A DNA stretch of 42,279 nucleotides from an uncultured Bacteroidia bacterium (GTDB lineage: Bacteria > Bacteroidota > Bacteroidia > Bacteroidales > UBA932), in the NCBI GenBank assembly GCA_902797435.1, contig CADBSV010000018.1, positions 1 through 42,279 on the forward strand, written 5' to 3'. Shown here in pieces: positions 8,333-15,506 of this stretch. A program made the position numbers and the translations under genes. Position 1 is the stretch's first letter. Each line of letters starts with the position of its first letter. Below the pieces are notes generated by a model, which searched no databases, had not been told where the DNA came from, and worked only from the letters and a program-made list of their open reading frames with translations.

Positions 8333-9134
8333 ATGGAAGACTATCCCCGAATCGACCTTTCCCTCTGGCAGCAGGCCGGTCAATCCTTCGGAACCTGGTA
8401 AGATTCTGAAAGTCAATAATTCACGTAGCAACGACCTGGATAGCGTCCGGAAAGAATTCAACCAGTCCAAAGCGGTTGCGGGGCTTGGGCTTCCGACGCC
8501 TGCGATGTATGAGATTGTGAGGGTAGCTGATGCATTCGGAGTGGTGTCGCAGCTGTGTCACGACGAGCCGCAGCGCACAGCCGAAATGGCCAGGCTGTTG
8601 GCCCGTCTGGGGAAAGAATTCTTCTCAACTCCTTGCGACACTTCGTTCTTTCCAAGCCGCAGGCAGCAGGCTTTGAAGGCTTGTGAGATAGCTACTTACA
8701 TAAGCCGGAAGAAGCGGCAGCGGATACGCGACTTCGTGGAAACCATCCCCGAGCGCGCCACCTGCTTGCACGGTGATTTCCAACCCGGGAACGTGATTAT
8801 GGCGGAGGGCAAGTGCTACTGGATCGACCTCGGCCGCTTTGCCTATGGAGATCCGATGTTCGATGTAGGGCACCTCTATCAGATATGCCAGCTGTATGCT
8901 CCACTGCCGCAGGTGCAGAACATATTCCACATGACCCTTGAGCAGTTCCATGAGTTTTGGGACGCCTTTGCAAAGGAGTTCTCCGGAAAGGAAGACCACA
9001 CGGAATTCGACGCCCAGGCCGGCCGTTTCGCCGCCATTGACCTTATACTGCGTCCCGTCTTCCTCAAGCCCTCCCTCCCCGAGATGATATTCTTCAGAAT
9101 CTACGTAAACCGTCTGATGAAGAGGTTTTATTAG
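8333..9134 (+). pseudogene. Broken aminoglycoside-phosphotransferase-like kinase gene
   Basis: The start, MEDYPRIDLSLWQQAG, is read in one frame and stops at TAA 8399-8401. From about 8382 the family sequence resumes in another frame (NPSEPGKILKVNNS, then SKAVAGLGLPTPAMYEIVRV) and runs to 9134. The catalytic lobe is intact: HGDFQPGN (catalytic loop) and WIDLGRFAYGDPMFD (metal-binding DLG, as DFG). Between the two frames the glycine-rich ATP loop of the N lobe is missing, and VVSQLCHDEP looks like a second internal loss compared with my memory of relatives. Family: APH/choline kinase-like fold (PF01636). As it stands the only open frame (from ATG 8505) would lack the ATP-binding loop, so the gene is probably inactive. 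A sequencing error alone would not explain the lost segment. Confidence 0.7.
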
Positions 9135-9167
9135 GGGGGATGTGCGGCGTGCCGGTGTGGGGGTTGG

Positions 9168-9215
9168 TGCTGTTGCCGGTGCTGTTGCTGTTGCCGGTGC
9201 TGTTGCTGTTGCCGG
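9168..9215 (+). repeat. 18-bp tandem repeat (about 2.7 copies)
   Basis: TGCTGTTGCTGTTGCCGG is repeated exactly at 9180-9197 and 9198-9215, preceded by a 12-nt partial copy (9168-9179). It stands 33 nt downstream of the kinase pseudogene. A related GGTGCT repeat lies at 23568-23593, in each case just before the same 24-nt motif. Confidence 0.85.
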
Positions 9216-9221
9216 TGCGGT

Positions 9222-9285
9222 GTGGAGGCTAACTAACTGTCTATCAGCGAATTTATTACCTGTTACTCAATAACATAGCCTCCAC
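9222..9285. repeat. 10-bp inverted repeat including copy 1 of a 24-nt dispersed motif
   Basis: GTGGAGGCTA (9222-9231) and TAGCCTCCAC (9276-9285) form a perfect 10-bp inverted repeat around 44 nt. The right arm is the end of a 24-nt sequence (9262-9285, starting GTTACTCAATAAC) that recurs identically at 23595-23618. Inside it, TGTTA-CTCAA-TAACA is a small hairpin. There is no T-tract, so a simple terminator role is doubtful. Confidence 0.8.
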
Positions 9286-9761
9286 TATAATTAACCTGTC
9301 TTTAAACAAGTTTTCAACTTCAACGCAGTTTCCTCAAATTCTTTTTAGCCAAATACCACAAAAACCTCAAAATCTAGGCTGGCATCAATTAGTCTCAGGA
9401 GAATACTTGGAGCTAATAATATGATGCGTTTAATAGAAAGCAATATGGATGCGAAAGGCAGAGGAGGCTACCTGTCCAATGCTACGCAGAACGACTCTAT
9501 ACGTACTCGTGCCGACCAGGGAACCGCATTGAAAAGGATATTTACAAAAAATCATTAAATCGTATGCATTCGATCTTGGAAAAAGCATTTTATACGTCAT
9601 ATTGCTTCGCTTTAAGTTTTTCGGGATCGCCGCTCACGTTTCAAATGCTGGTGCCCCTCCATTTACCGTTTTTCTAGTGATGGTATTATAGTTATAGTGT
9701 CATACTTCAAAGCGTTGCAATTTAGAGTAGAATCCTAGATCGCACTTTCCATATATATCAC
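9286..9761. other. Intergenic AT-rich stretch without a recognised gene
   Basis: No coding region could be supported here. It contains a diverged copy of the 33-nt repeat (9332-9374) and a 45-codon frame (9421-9558, starting MMRLIESNMDAKGRGG and ending TALKRIFTKNH) that may be a gene remnant but matches nothing I recognise. The remainder up to the NADAR-like gene is AT-rich with no hairpin followed by a T-run on the minus strand. Confidence 0.5.
9332..9374. repeat. Diverged copy of the 33-nt CCTCAAAAT repeat
   Basis: CCTCAAATTCTTTTTAGC (9332-9349) followed by AAATACCACAAAAA and CCTCAAAATCT reproduces, with a few changes, the repeat found three times at 13122-13204, including the same spacing between the two CCTCAAA blocks. 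The two loci bracket the NADAR-like, DarT-like and AAA ATPase genes. Confidence 0.7.
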
Positions 9762-10637
9762 CTAAAACTGAAACAGACTAGGGTTTATGTCTTGATCCTG
9801 TAGTGTATAATAAAGTGTTCGTTTTTCCTTGCGTTCCTTTATACCCGGCAATTCTTTAAGGTATTTTTTTAACGTTCTGGCATCACAATTGACAGCGAGG
9901 ATTTTGCATATATCTTTTGCAGATCGCTCACTAGTCTTAAGTAACTCTGTAACTTGCTGAAGCAGTTGGACTTCATCTTCCGGTGTCTCTATCTTTCTGC
10001 GTTCGGCAGAGCGCTTGCGTGACTTTTGTTTGAGGACTTTAATCTCTTCTTTGGTAAGAGGAATAAAGTCTTCGTCTCGAGAAGGATAACGTCCCTCAAT
10101 GTACATCTTGACAAGCTCCGCATGTGATAAGGGCTTAGTATAATCCCGATTGTCCGGGTTTAAATTATAGTCCAGCAGAACAATGTCGGACTCCTTTGCC
10201 TTTTCCTTTATCTTCTCAATAATGCGGTGAACCTCAGGGACGTTATCGAGGACATACTTATAACTGGGTATATAGATGTACCGTCTCGCATCTGCATAAT
10301 TCAGAATCTTTTGTGAAAACACACCAAATCGATGGCCGAGAGGACGCCCAAACTTTCTAACGGTGCGCTTGATGTTCTTCATCGTGTCATTACGAAACAT
10401 CTGCATCTCTATGTCCGCCCCTTCAAATACTTTGAGACCTTGCCATATTGCCTCAACACAGGTAGCTGTCATACCGTGGGACTCTCCAGGGATGGGAATG
10501 TTTCTATGAGGATAAAAGGGACTCAAGATCTGTCCATATTTGTATGGCGAAGACGAGGTTATATCTAGGATATATGCTCCTGGATAATCCTTTTGGATAC
10601 TCTCATTCTTACGCTTCTTGTTTGCTACATATATCAT
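9762..10637 (-). CDS. NADAR/YbiA-like protein (DUF6939-type) with C-terminal winged helix; probable antitoxin
   Basis: A 291-residue cytoplasmic protein. Residues about 36-105 carry a NADAR (YbiA-like)-type pattern: LSPFYPHRNIPIPG, then TATCVEAIWQGLKVF (Glu62 in the place of the NADAR EhxxQxxK helix), then NIKRTVRKFGRPLGH. Residues about 115-180 add an unfamiliar alpha/beta part with VVLLDYNLN-like and KPLSHAELVKMYIEGRYPS segments. Residues about 222-280 look like a winged helix-turn-helix (LLKTSERSAKDICKIL, then RTLKKYLKELPGI, wing KRTLYYTL). NADAR proteins are known to remove ADP-ribose from guanosine and to counteract DarT-like toxins. The gene lies 3 nt after a DarT-like gene, so an antitoxin role is inferred, with the winged helix a likely autorepressor. 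NADAR membership is my own motif reading. Confidence 0.6.
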   Translation of the reverse strand: MIYVANKKRKNESIQKDYPGAYILDITSSSPYKYGQILSPFYPHRNIPIPGESHGMTATCVEAIWQGLKVFEGADIEMQMFRNDTMKNIKRTVRKFGRPLGHRFGVFSQKILNYADARRYIYIPSYKYVLDNVPEVHRIIEKIKEKAKESDIVLLDYNLNPDNRDYTKPLSHAELVKMYIEGRYPSRDEDFIPLTKEEIKVLKQKSRKRSAERRKIETPEDEVQLLQQVTELLKTSERSAKDICKILAVNCDARTLKKYLKELPGIKERKEKRTLYYTLQDQDINPSLFQF

Positions 10638-10640
10638 AGG

Positions 10641-11711
10641 CTATCTCATATCGTCTGGATTGTCAATATTGACGATGTATTTTAAAGGGACAAATGTCTT
10701 TACAAGAACCTCAGCCTGATGGGGCTTGAACCGAGGATCTGAAGAACTCAAATAATCAGCACGTGTTGCTGATATATCAACTCGTTTTAAATCCGCCAGA
10801 CTGCCGCCATGATGATGGTTACTGTCTGTAGCATTCATATCGGAGAATAGAGTCGTATCGATGAATGCCACATCCACTTTAATTTTAAGTAGGACAAGAT
10901 TATATCCGTTCTGCCTCAAACGGAAAGCCATTGGATGGTCATCACAGAAACTTAGTCTGACATAATCCGCCAACCCGTGGTTTCTATCAAGTGAACGCGA
11001 GAAATCACTTCCGCCGGTATAGGGAATAGTGATTTCATGGTCTTCACAATATTTCCATGAGAAAAGACCACCATGTTCTCTGATTGAAGCAAGATTTCGT
11101 CTATCAGTGAAATGATAGAAATAGGACACACCTGCATTGTGGAGATATTGTTTTATAGTAGAAGAATTAGGTTTCAGCGCATAGTTTAAGGAGTTAAGAC
11201 GCAGTCTTTCTTCTTCCTTTTTATGATTTATACTAGACTTAATAAAGGATGTGGATTCATTATTGATTATGACTTTAGTGTGTGCATTTGGATGGTGGTG
11301 CGGCATATCTCTATAACCATCATTTGAGACATGTTTGTTTATTTGCAATGCTTTCTGATGATTTTTTACCTCTTTATCAACCATTCTTCTTGTTATGGAT
11401 TTTTCTCGTTCATTTAGACCATAATCCTTATTCCTTTTAGTTAATATTTTGTTGTTTTCTTCAATCTTTTTCAATTCTAATTCAAGGGTTTCTATGGCAT
11501 CTTTAATCTGTGTGATGTCACATTTGGAATTCATTAAAAAAGATACTTTTGCTTGTACCTTTTTATTCTTTGCTGCAATAGGGTATTGTTCTAGTATTTC
11601 ATTGATCTTATTTCTATATTCATTTTTCTGCTTTTCAGATAAAGCATTAATAGCATTAATATAGAGAATTAAGAGCAATACAAGCAGGACAGAAGACAGA
11701 ACGAGCGCCAT
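10641..11711 (-). CDS. DarT-like (DUF4433) ADP-ribosyltransferase with N-terminal membrane anchor
   Basis: A 356-residue protein. Residues 1-22 form a membrane segment (MALVLSSVLLVLLLILYINA), followed by a charged coiled coil (about 25-125) with ALEKKIEE-type heptads. The C-terminal domain (about 185-350) matches DarT/DUF4433 toxins: YFYHFTDRRNLASI (His200), DYVRLSFCDDHPMAFR, and HQAEVLVKTFVPLKYI, whose Glu334 aligns with the catalytic glutamate. DarT enzymes use NAD+ to ADP-ribosylate DNA bases, thymidine or guanosine by subtype; which base is used here cannot be read from sequence. DarT proteins are usually about 200 residues and soluble, so the anchor and coiled coil are unusual. The gene lies between an AAA ATPase (29 nt upstream) and the NADAR-like gene (3 nt downstream); base composition is AT-rich, suggesting transfer. 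Confidence 0.7.
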   Translation of the reverse strand: MALVLSSVLLVLLLILYINAINALSEKQKNEYRNKINEILEQYPIAAKNKKVQAKVSFLMNSKCDITQIKDAIETLELELKKIEENNKILTKRNKDYGLNEREKSITRRMVDKEVKNHQKALQINKHVSNDGYRDMPHHHPNAHTKVIINNESTSFIKSSINHKKEEERLRLNSLNYALKPNSSTIKQYLHNAGVSYFYHFTDRRNLASIREHGGLFSWKYCEDHEITIPYTGGSDFSRSLDRNHGLADYVRLSFCDDHPMAFRLRQNGYNLVLLKIKVDVAFIDTTLFSDMNATDSNHHHGGSLADLKRVDISATRADYLSSSDPRFKPHQAEVLVKTFVPLKYIVNIDNPDDMR

Positions 11712-11740
11712 GATTTAGAATTAATAAGATATCTGTAATC

Positions 11741-13084
11741 CTATATTACCCCGCCAAAATACGCCGGCAGGAATTTGATTGTCTCGTCGCGGGCATAGTC
11801 TTTTGTGTAGATGATGTAACGCTCATTAGCGACCCGTGAAGAGAATTTCTTGCAGAAAGCATCAATCGAAGCATGGGTCTTGTATGAGGATGACTTAACT
11901 TCTATTGGAAGAATTTTTGTCCCTCTGGAAAGGAGGAAATCAATTTCGTAATAATGTTTTCCGCTTTCTGTCGGCCAAGTGTGATAGAAGAGTTTGTATC
12001 CGGAAGCTGTGAGCATCTGGGCAACGACATTTTCGTATACGTACCCCAGATTGGAAGCCAGTTTATCCGTGAGAAGATGCTCGTAAATGGTATTTTCCGT
12101 AAATGCCTTGTCGCGAAATGCAAGGGTTACAAAAAGGCCGGTATCTCCAGTGTACATCTTATATTGGAGCAGATTCTCCGTGCTGCCGAGCCCTACGTTC
12201 GGATCATCGGAGTGATGTGAAATGTTTACAGTCCGTGTTTTCTCCATCTCAGATATCAATTCGAGGAAATCTTCCGTCCTGGCCTTTGGAATAACCTTGG
12301 AAATCTGATATCTGGACGTATTGCTGTTCAGTTGTGCAGGAATGGCCGAGAAAAGCCTTGATGCCTTTCCTGTTGGGTCAATCTTATTAAAATCTTCATC
12401 GTACAAATCGAGTATCAGGCGTTTCTCGTAGTCGACGACTTCGAAGTTGTTCGATTCAATAAAGGCTGCAACTGCCTGGGGCATGCCTCCTACGAGCATA
12501 TACAGGCGAAAATCGCGCATAAGTTTTCTATGAGCTTCTTTCAGGGGCTGCGGGTGTTCCCATACGGAACGTAGAAGCGGTATAGTTGCAGTGTCGCCAA
12601 GAGCCCAGCGGAATTCTTCGTAGTCCATTGGGAACATGCTTATGCGCTCTTCCTCACTTGGAATCAAGATATTGGCTGTATTCTTCCGTATAGAGATGAG
12701 AGAACCGGTCTCGATATAGTCGTAGCGGTGGTCTTTCACGAAAGATTTTATTGCCTGACGCGCAAGGGGTTGGAATTGTACCTCGTCGAAGACGATTAAA
12801 GATTTGCGCTCTTTTAACTGAACACCATATATAAGTTGAAGCCTCAGGAAGATATAGTTGAGATCAGAAATATCATTGAAAAGATCTTTGACCTCTTGCG
12901 CACACTTGGTGAAGTCTATGAAAATATACGATTCGTACTCGTTGCGAGCGAATTCTTGGACTATTGTGGACTTGCCGATACGCCGTGCTCCCTCAATCAG
13001 AAGTGCACTTTTTCCCGCTCTTTCCCGTTTCCATTTAATAAGTCGGTCGTATATCTTCCGTTTAAAAATGATTGTTGGCTCCAT
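11741..13084 (-). CDS. AAA ATPase with DUF4143 and nuclease-like C-terminus
   Basis: This 447-residue protein begins with an AAA core: Walker A GARRIGKST (32-40), Walker B SLIVFDEVQ (Asp100, Glu101), and a sensor-like ETGS. The middle has the DUF4143 pattern (LYMLVGGMPQAVAAFIESNN, IPAQLNSNTSRYQISKVI). The C-terminus contains YEIDFLLSRG followed by LPIEVKSS, a PD-(D/E)xK nuclease-like signature. Such ATPases are very common and often multicopy in Bacteroidales, with no settled function; links to defence or to toxin-antitoxin systems are inferred from location only. It is transcribed toward the DarT-like gene and may share its transcript. The ATG at 13084 lies 19 nt after a promoter -7 box (13104-13111). 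Confidence 0.85.
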   Translation of the reverse strand: MEPTIIFKRKIYDRLIKWKRERAGKSALLIEGARRIGKSTIVQEFARNEYESYIFIDFTKCAQEVKDLFNDISDLNYIFLRLQLIYGVQLKERKSLIVFDEVQFQPLARQAIKSFVKDHRYDYIETGSLISIRKNTANILIPSEEERISMFPMDYEEFRWALGDTATIPLLRSVWEHPQPLKEAHRKLMRDFRLYMLVGGMPQAVAAFIESNNFEVVDYEKRLILDLYDEDFNKIDPTGKASRLFSAIPAQLNSNTSRYQISKVIPKARTEDFLELISEMEKTRTVNISHHSDDPNVGLGSTENLLQYKMYTGDTGLFVTLAFRDKAFTENTIYEHLLTDKLASNLGYVYENVVAQMLTASGYKLFYHTWPTESGKHYYEIDFLLSRGTKILPIEVKSSSYKTHASIDAFCKKFSSRVANERYIIYTKDYARDETIKFLPAYFGGVI

Positions 13085-13103
13085 AACATGCTATTTATCA
13101 ATG

Positions 13104-13134
13104 CAAAATTACGGAATAAAACAAAAACCTCAAA
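13104..13134 (-). promoter_or_regulatory. Promoter of the AAA ATPase; -33 box supplied by a repeat unit
   Basis: On the minus strand TTTG (13131-13134) is followed after exactly 19 nt by TAATTTTG (13104-13111), the consensus spacing. The -33 TTTG belongs to the TTTTGAGG block of the first 33-nt repeat, so the repeat array forms part of the promoter. Confidence 0.7.
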
Positions 13135-13204
13135 ATGTTTTTAGCAAATAACCGCAAAAACCTCAAAATGTTTTCGAGCTAAAACCGCAAAAACCTCAAA
13201 ATTT
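13122..13204. repeat. 33-nt tandem repeat, two full units and a partial
   Basis: Units at 13122-13154 and 13155-13187 share CAAAAACCTCAAAATGTTTT and end in ACCG, with a partial third unit at 13188-13204. The array fills the space between two minus-strand genes. Its last TTTTGAGG provides the TGA stop codon of the upstream gene (13196), and its first provides the -33 box of the AAA gene. A diverged copy lies at 9332-9374. Confidence 0.85.
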
Positions 13205-14548
13205 AAGGTTGGTTTTCTCTCTCGGCAACTCGATTCTGCGGATGCCTCCCTTCTCGCCGTTAATCGTGTACCAGTGTACAAGTTCGGCAGGAACGGATTC
13301 TTCAAAGGCTCTCTTTATACGGGCGCATTTCTCATTGATGCTGTTGTTGAAAGGATCTATTAAACGTAAAATGGTCTTTTCGAGGGCATCTTCATCGTTG
13401 CGCCTTGATATCTTTTGGTACAAGGTTATAAGTTCATATTGATAATCAGTAAGATCCTTGAAATTAATACCCTCTGGGTGGTTTAAATAGAGAATGTATA
13501 ATGCCTTTTCTATCGGCGCTAATTCGACCTTGCACTTGAATCCTTCGTAGTTGACATGAATGGAGAAATCTTTTCCGACAACCAATTCCTTAGGTTCCGG
13601 ATCGGTCATTCCGATAAGATTGTTAACTGCAAGATTAGTCAGACCGAACTGTTTCAGGTATTCAGGTTTGTCAATCTGAGAAAGGTCCGGGTCGTTACGA
13701 AAATCTCCATATTTGCCTATAATCTGGATTTTCATGGCGGATAGGGCCAGATCAAATTGATGAAGATCTTCATCATCTATGACGTCATTAGCAGGACAAA
13801 CAGCGATATCTGCAAGAGGGTCTGAATAAAAGGAGTAATAGAGGGCGGTCACCGGATAATCCGGATTTGACCATGCTCTGTTTCTCTGGTTGAATAAATC
13901 GAAAAAAACGTTAAGATCAATGTCTCCTTTTGATGGAATGATATCAGAGAGCAGGAGGAAAACCCTGTCGCAAAGATTGCTCAGGTAAATGTCATTGCCA
14001 AACTCCGGGCGGAATCGTACGAGCAGGATGCAATTATACATCAAAGCTTCGCACCTTCCTTTCTCCGTCAGTGGTTTGAAATGATATTCAAGATAGTCGG
14101 ACAGTTGCTGCGCAATGCGTAATATTTTGTTCTCTAAGTTGTTGGCTTTTGAAAGATCTGGTGCCAAAGGGACATGGGCTTCGTTATAATTTTCCAAAAT
14201 CTCATCTGAAGTCTTTCCCGTTAATTCTTTTATCTTTCCTTCCAAGGCATCCTTTCGGGCTTCGTCGAATACAAGGGCTTCTATACGTTCTTCAATCCAC
14301 TGCGCAATAAAGTAAGCGCCTGTCCAATTTGGTTGAATAGCAAATTCTCTGGCTTCTGTCGGCGCTTCTACATATATGAATTTCTCTTTGAGAAGTTCAA
14401 GGGCTTGAATATCCCATGCGACGCTGTTGCTTAAAGATGCAAAAAAAGCATCTTTCAAACGCTCTACGGGGCAATCATATTTGTATGAGAGCCGCTTAAG
14501 AGAGTCATGGATAGTTCTTAACGGTATTTTAGCCGACTCATGAATCAT
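13196..14548 (-). CDS. Unrecognised protein with probable C-terminal winged helix
   Basis: A 450-residue cytoplasmic protein of no family I can name. The N-terminal two thirds are helical and charged, without signal peptide or membrane segments. The last 100 residues (about 345-445) look like a DNA-binding winged helix: ALYILYLNHPEGINFKDL, then a helix-rich stretch, then NNSINEKCARIKRAFEE and a beta wing GEKGGIRRIELPRE. The stop codon lies inside the 33-nt repeat array, so the end of the protein (KTNLKF) is set by repeat sequence. It is AT-rich like its neighbours and is transcribed in the same direction as the ATPase and DarT genes, with their promoter in between. A -7-like box (TAAAATTG) precedes the ATG at 14548. 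Confidence 0.6.
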   Translation of the reverse strand: MIHESAKIPLRTIHDSLKRLSYKYDCPVERLKDAFFASLSNSVAWDIQALELLKEKFIYVEAPTEAREFAIQPNWTGAYFIAQWIEERIEALVFDEARKDALEGKIKELTGKTSDEILENYNEAHVPLAPDLSKANNLENKILRIAQQLSDYLEYHFKPLTEKGRCEALMYNCILLVRFRPEFGNDIYLSNLCDRVFLLLSDIIPSKGDIDLNVFFDLFNQRNRAWSNPDYPVTALYYSFYSDPLADIAVCPANDVIDDEDLHQFDLALSAMKIQIIGKYGDFRNDPDLSQIDKPEYLKQFGLTNLAVNNLIGMTDPEPKELVVGKDFSIHVNYEGFKCKVELAPIEKALYILYLNHPEGINFKDLTDYQYELITLYQKISRRNDEDALEKTILRLIDPFNNSINEKCARIKRAFEESVPAELVHWYTINGEKGGIRRIELPREKTNLKF

Positions 14549-14555
14549 TGTAATG

Positions 14556-14563
14556 CAATTTTA
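14556..14563 (-). promoter_or_regulatory. Probable -7 box of the winged-helix gene
   Basis: TAAAATTG on the minus strand matches TAnnTTTG at seven of eight positions and ends 7 nt before the ATG at 14548. Confidence 0.4.
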
Positions 14564-14621
14564 CTCTATTTTCATTGTTTTCGCAAGCCTTGCGGAGAGA
14601 GAAATCTTTAGCGGAGAACAG

Positions 14622-14629
14622 TAACTTTG
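14622..14629 (+). promoter_or_regulatory. -7 box of the 14667 lipoprotein gene
   Basis: TAACTTTG is a perfect TAnnTTTG match, divergent from the promoter of the minus-strand gene and 37 nt before the ATG at 14667. Confidence 0.5.
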
Positions 14630-14666
14630 TTCTCGCCTTACAAAAATGCTGTGCATATTTCAGAAA

Positions 14667-15266
14667 ATGAAAAAAACAATAATCAGAACAATTCTTCTGG
14701 TAATTATAGTGGTGTTTACCAATGGATGCTACTATGTTTTTCATGGACAATTCAGTTCCGCTGAGAAGATACGGCAGGGCAGGGAACTGAGTCTCTATGA
14801 AATATGCAGCATCTATACAATGCATCAGGGCATCTGTATCGTTGGCTGGTTTTTCTCCCCTGAGGCTACGAAAGAAGTTATAGGAATGTCCTTCAGAAGG
14901 AACAGGGGACGGGTAATAGAAAAGGAATCCGACTTTTTTTTGAACTACAGGCCTGTTTCATCTGTTTATGCTACTCAGTTCGAAAGGAAAAGGATAGCTG
15001 TTAACGGTGATATAGCGTATGCCTTTTCTTATCCTGGCCGGAGTGTCGCCCTTGCCGTCAACCCGGGATATCTGTGGCGTGATGAAAATAGGGTATATAT
15101 GGAGGCGGAGGCTCACTACCCAAAGTGCTATGATACTCATATCGGCCTTCCAGGAGGATTGAGAATCACCATCAACGAATGTCTGTTCTCCTATCTTGAA
15201 GACAAGGGAATCCTTCATCCTTATACGATTATTTATTCATGTCCATTGCCATCACACAACCAATAA
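14667..15266 (+). CDS. Putative exported lipoprotein, unknown function
   Basis: The 199-residue product starts MKKTIIRTILLVIIVVFTNGC, a signal peptide ending in a weak lipobox (Cys21). The rest is beta-rich with many aromatic residues (SSVYATQFERKRIAVNGD, NPGYLWRDENRVYMEAE, GGLRITINECLFSYLED). No domain is recognised. An alternative start seven codons upstream (14646) is possible, but the MKK start begins the signal peptide directly. Short intergenic distances on both sides and a consensus -7 box support a standalone gene between the AT-rich block and dnaB. Confidence 0.65.
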   Translation: MKKTIIRTILLVIIVVFTNGCYYVFHGQFSSAEKIRQGRELSLYEICSIYTMHQGICIVGWFFSPEATKEVIGMSFRRNRGRVIEKESDFFLNYRPVSSVYATQFERKRIAVNGDIAYAFSYPGRSVALAVNPGYLWRDENRVYMEAEAHYPKCYDTHIGLPGGLRITINECLFSYLEDKGILHPYTIIYSCPLPSHNQ

Positions 15267-15353
15267 AATGCAATCCTTTCTTTTTGCGTATATGAACCCG
15301 GCGGCGGGGTCGCGGCAGACGGTCGCGGCCCTTCCCCGGAAACCTTCAGGAAG

Positions 15354-15362
15354 TTATCAACA
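15354..15362 (+). other. DnaA-box-like 9-mer in an AT-rich stretch before dnaB
   Basis: TTATCAACA differs at one position from the DnaA box TTATCCACA. It precedes about 90 nt of strongly AT-rich DNA (15363-15455) in front of the DnaB gene. Only one such box is seen here, so an origin is not supported. The same 9-mer occurs at 41559-41567 in an unrelated spacer. Confidence 0.2.
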
Positions 15363-15473
15363 AATGTTCATAAGAATCAACACGATAATAACATAATTAA
15401 CAATTGATAATCAAAGAGTTAAGAAGTTATTAGATAGTTCTGCACACTGCTGAATTTTGGAGTTCAAATCACC

Positions 15474-15481
15474 TATATTTG
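15474..15481 (+). promoter_or_regulatory. -7 box of dnaB
   Basis: TATATTTG is a perfect TAnnTTTG match, ending 25 nt before the ATG at 15507. Confidence 0.6.
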
Positions 15482-15506
15482 CCCAGAACCATAACCATTA
15501 TTATCC

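Noticed and set aside
9421-9558. 45-codon open frame in the intergenic stretch
   Set aside because: No recognisable family, no promoter or Shine-Dalgarno; retained only as a possible remnant.
13122-13204. Repeat array looking like a CRISPR
   Set aside because: The units are contiguous with no unique spacers, only 2.5 copies, and no cas genes are nearby.
15268-15396. Small frame with NPAAG motif like the start of a diacylglycerol kinase
   Set aside because: Only about 40 codons, no further kinase motifs, GC-rich part limited to about 60 nt.
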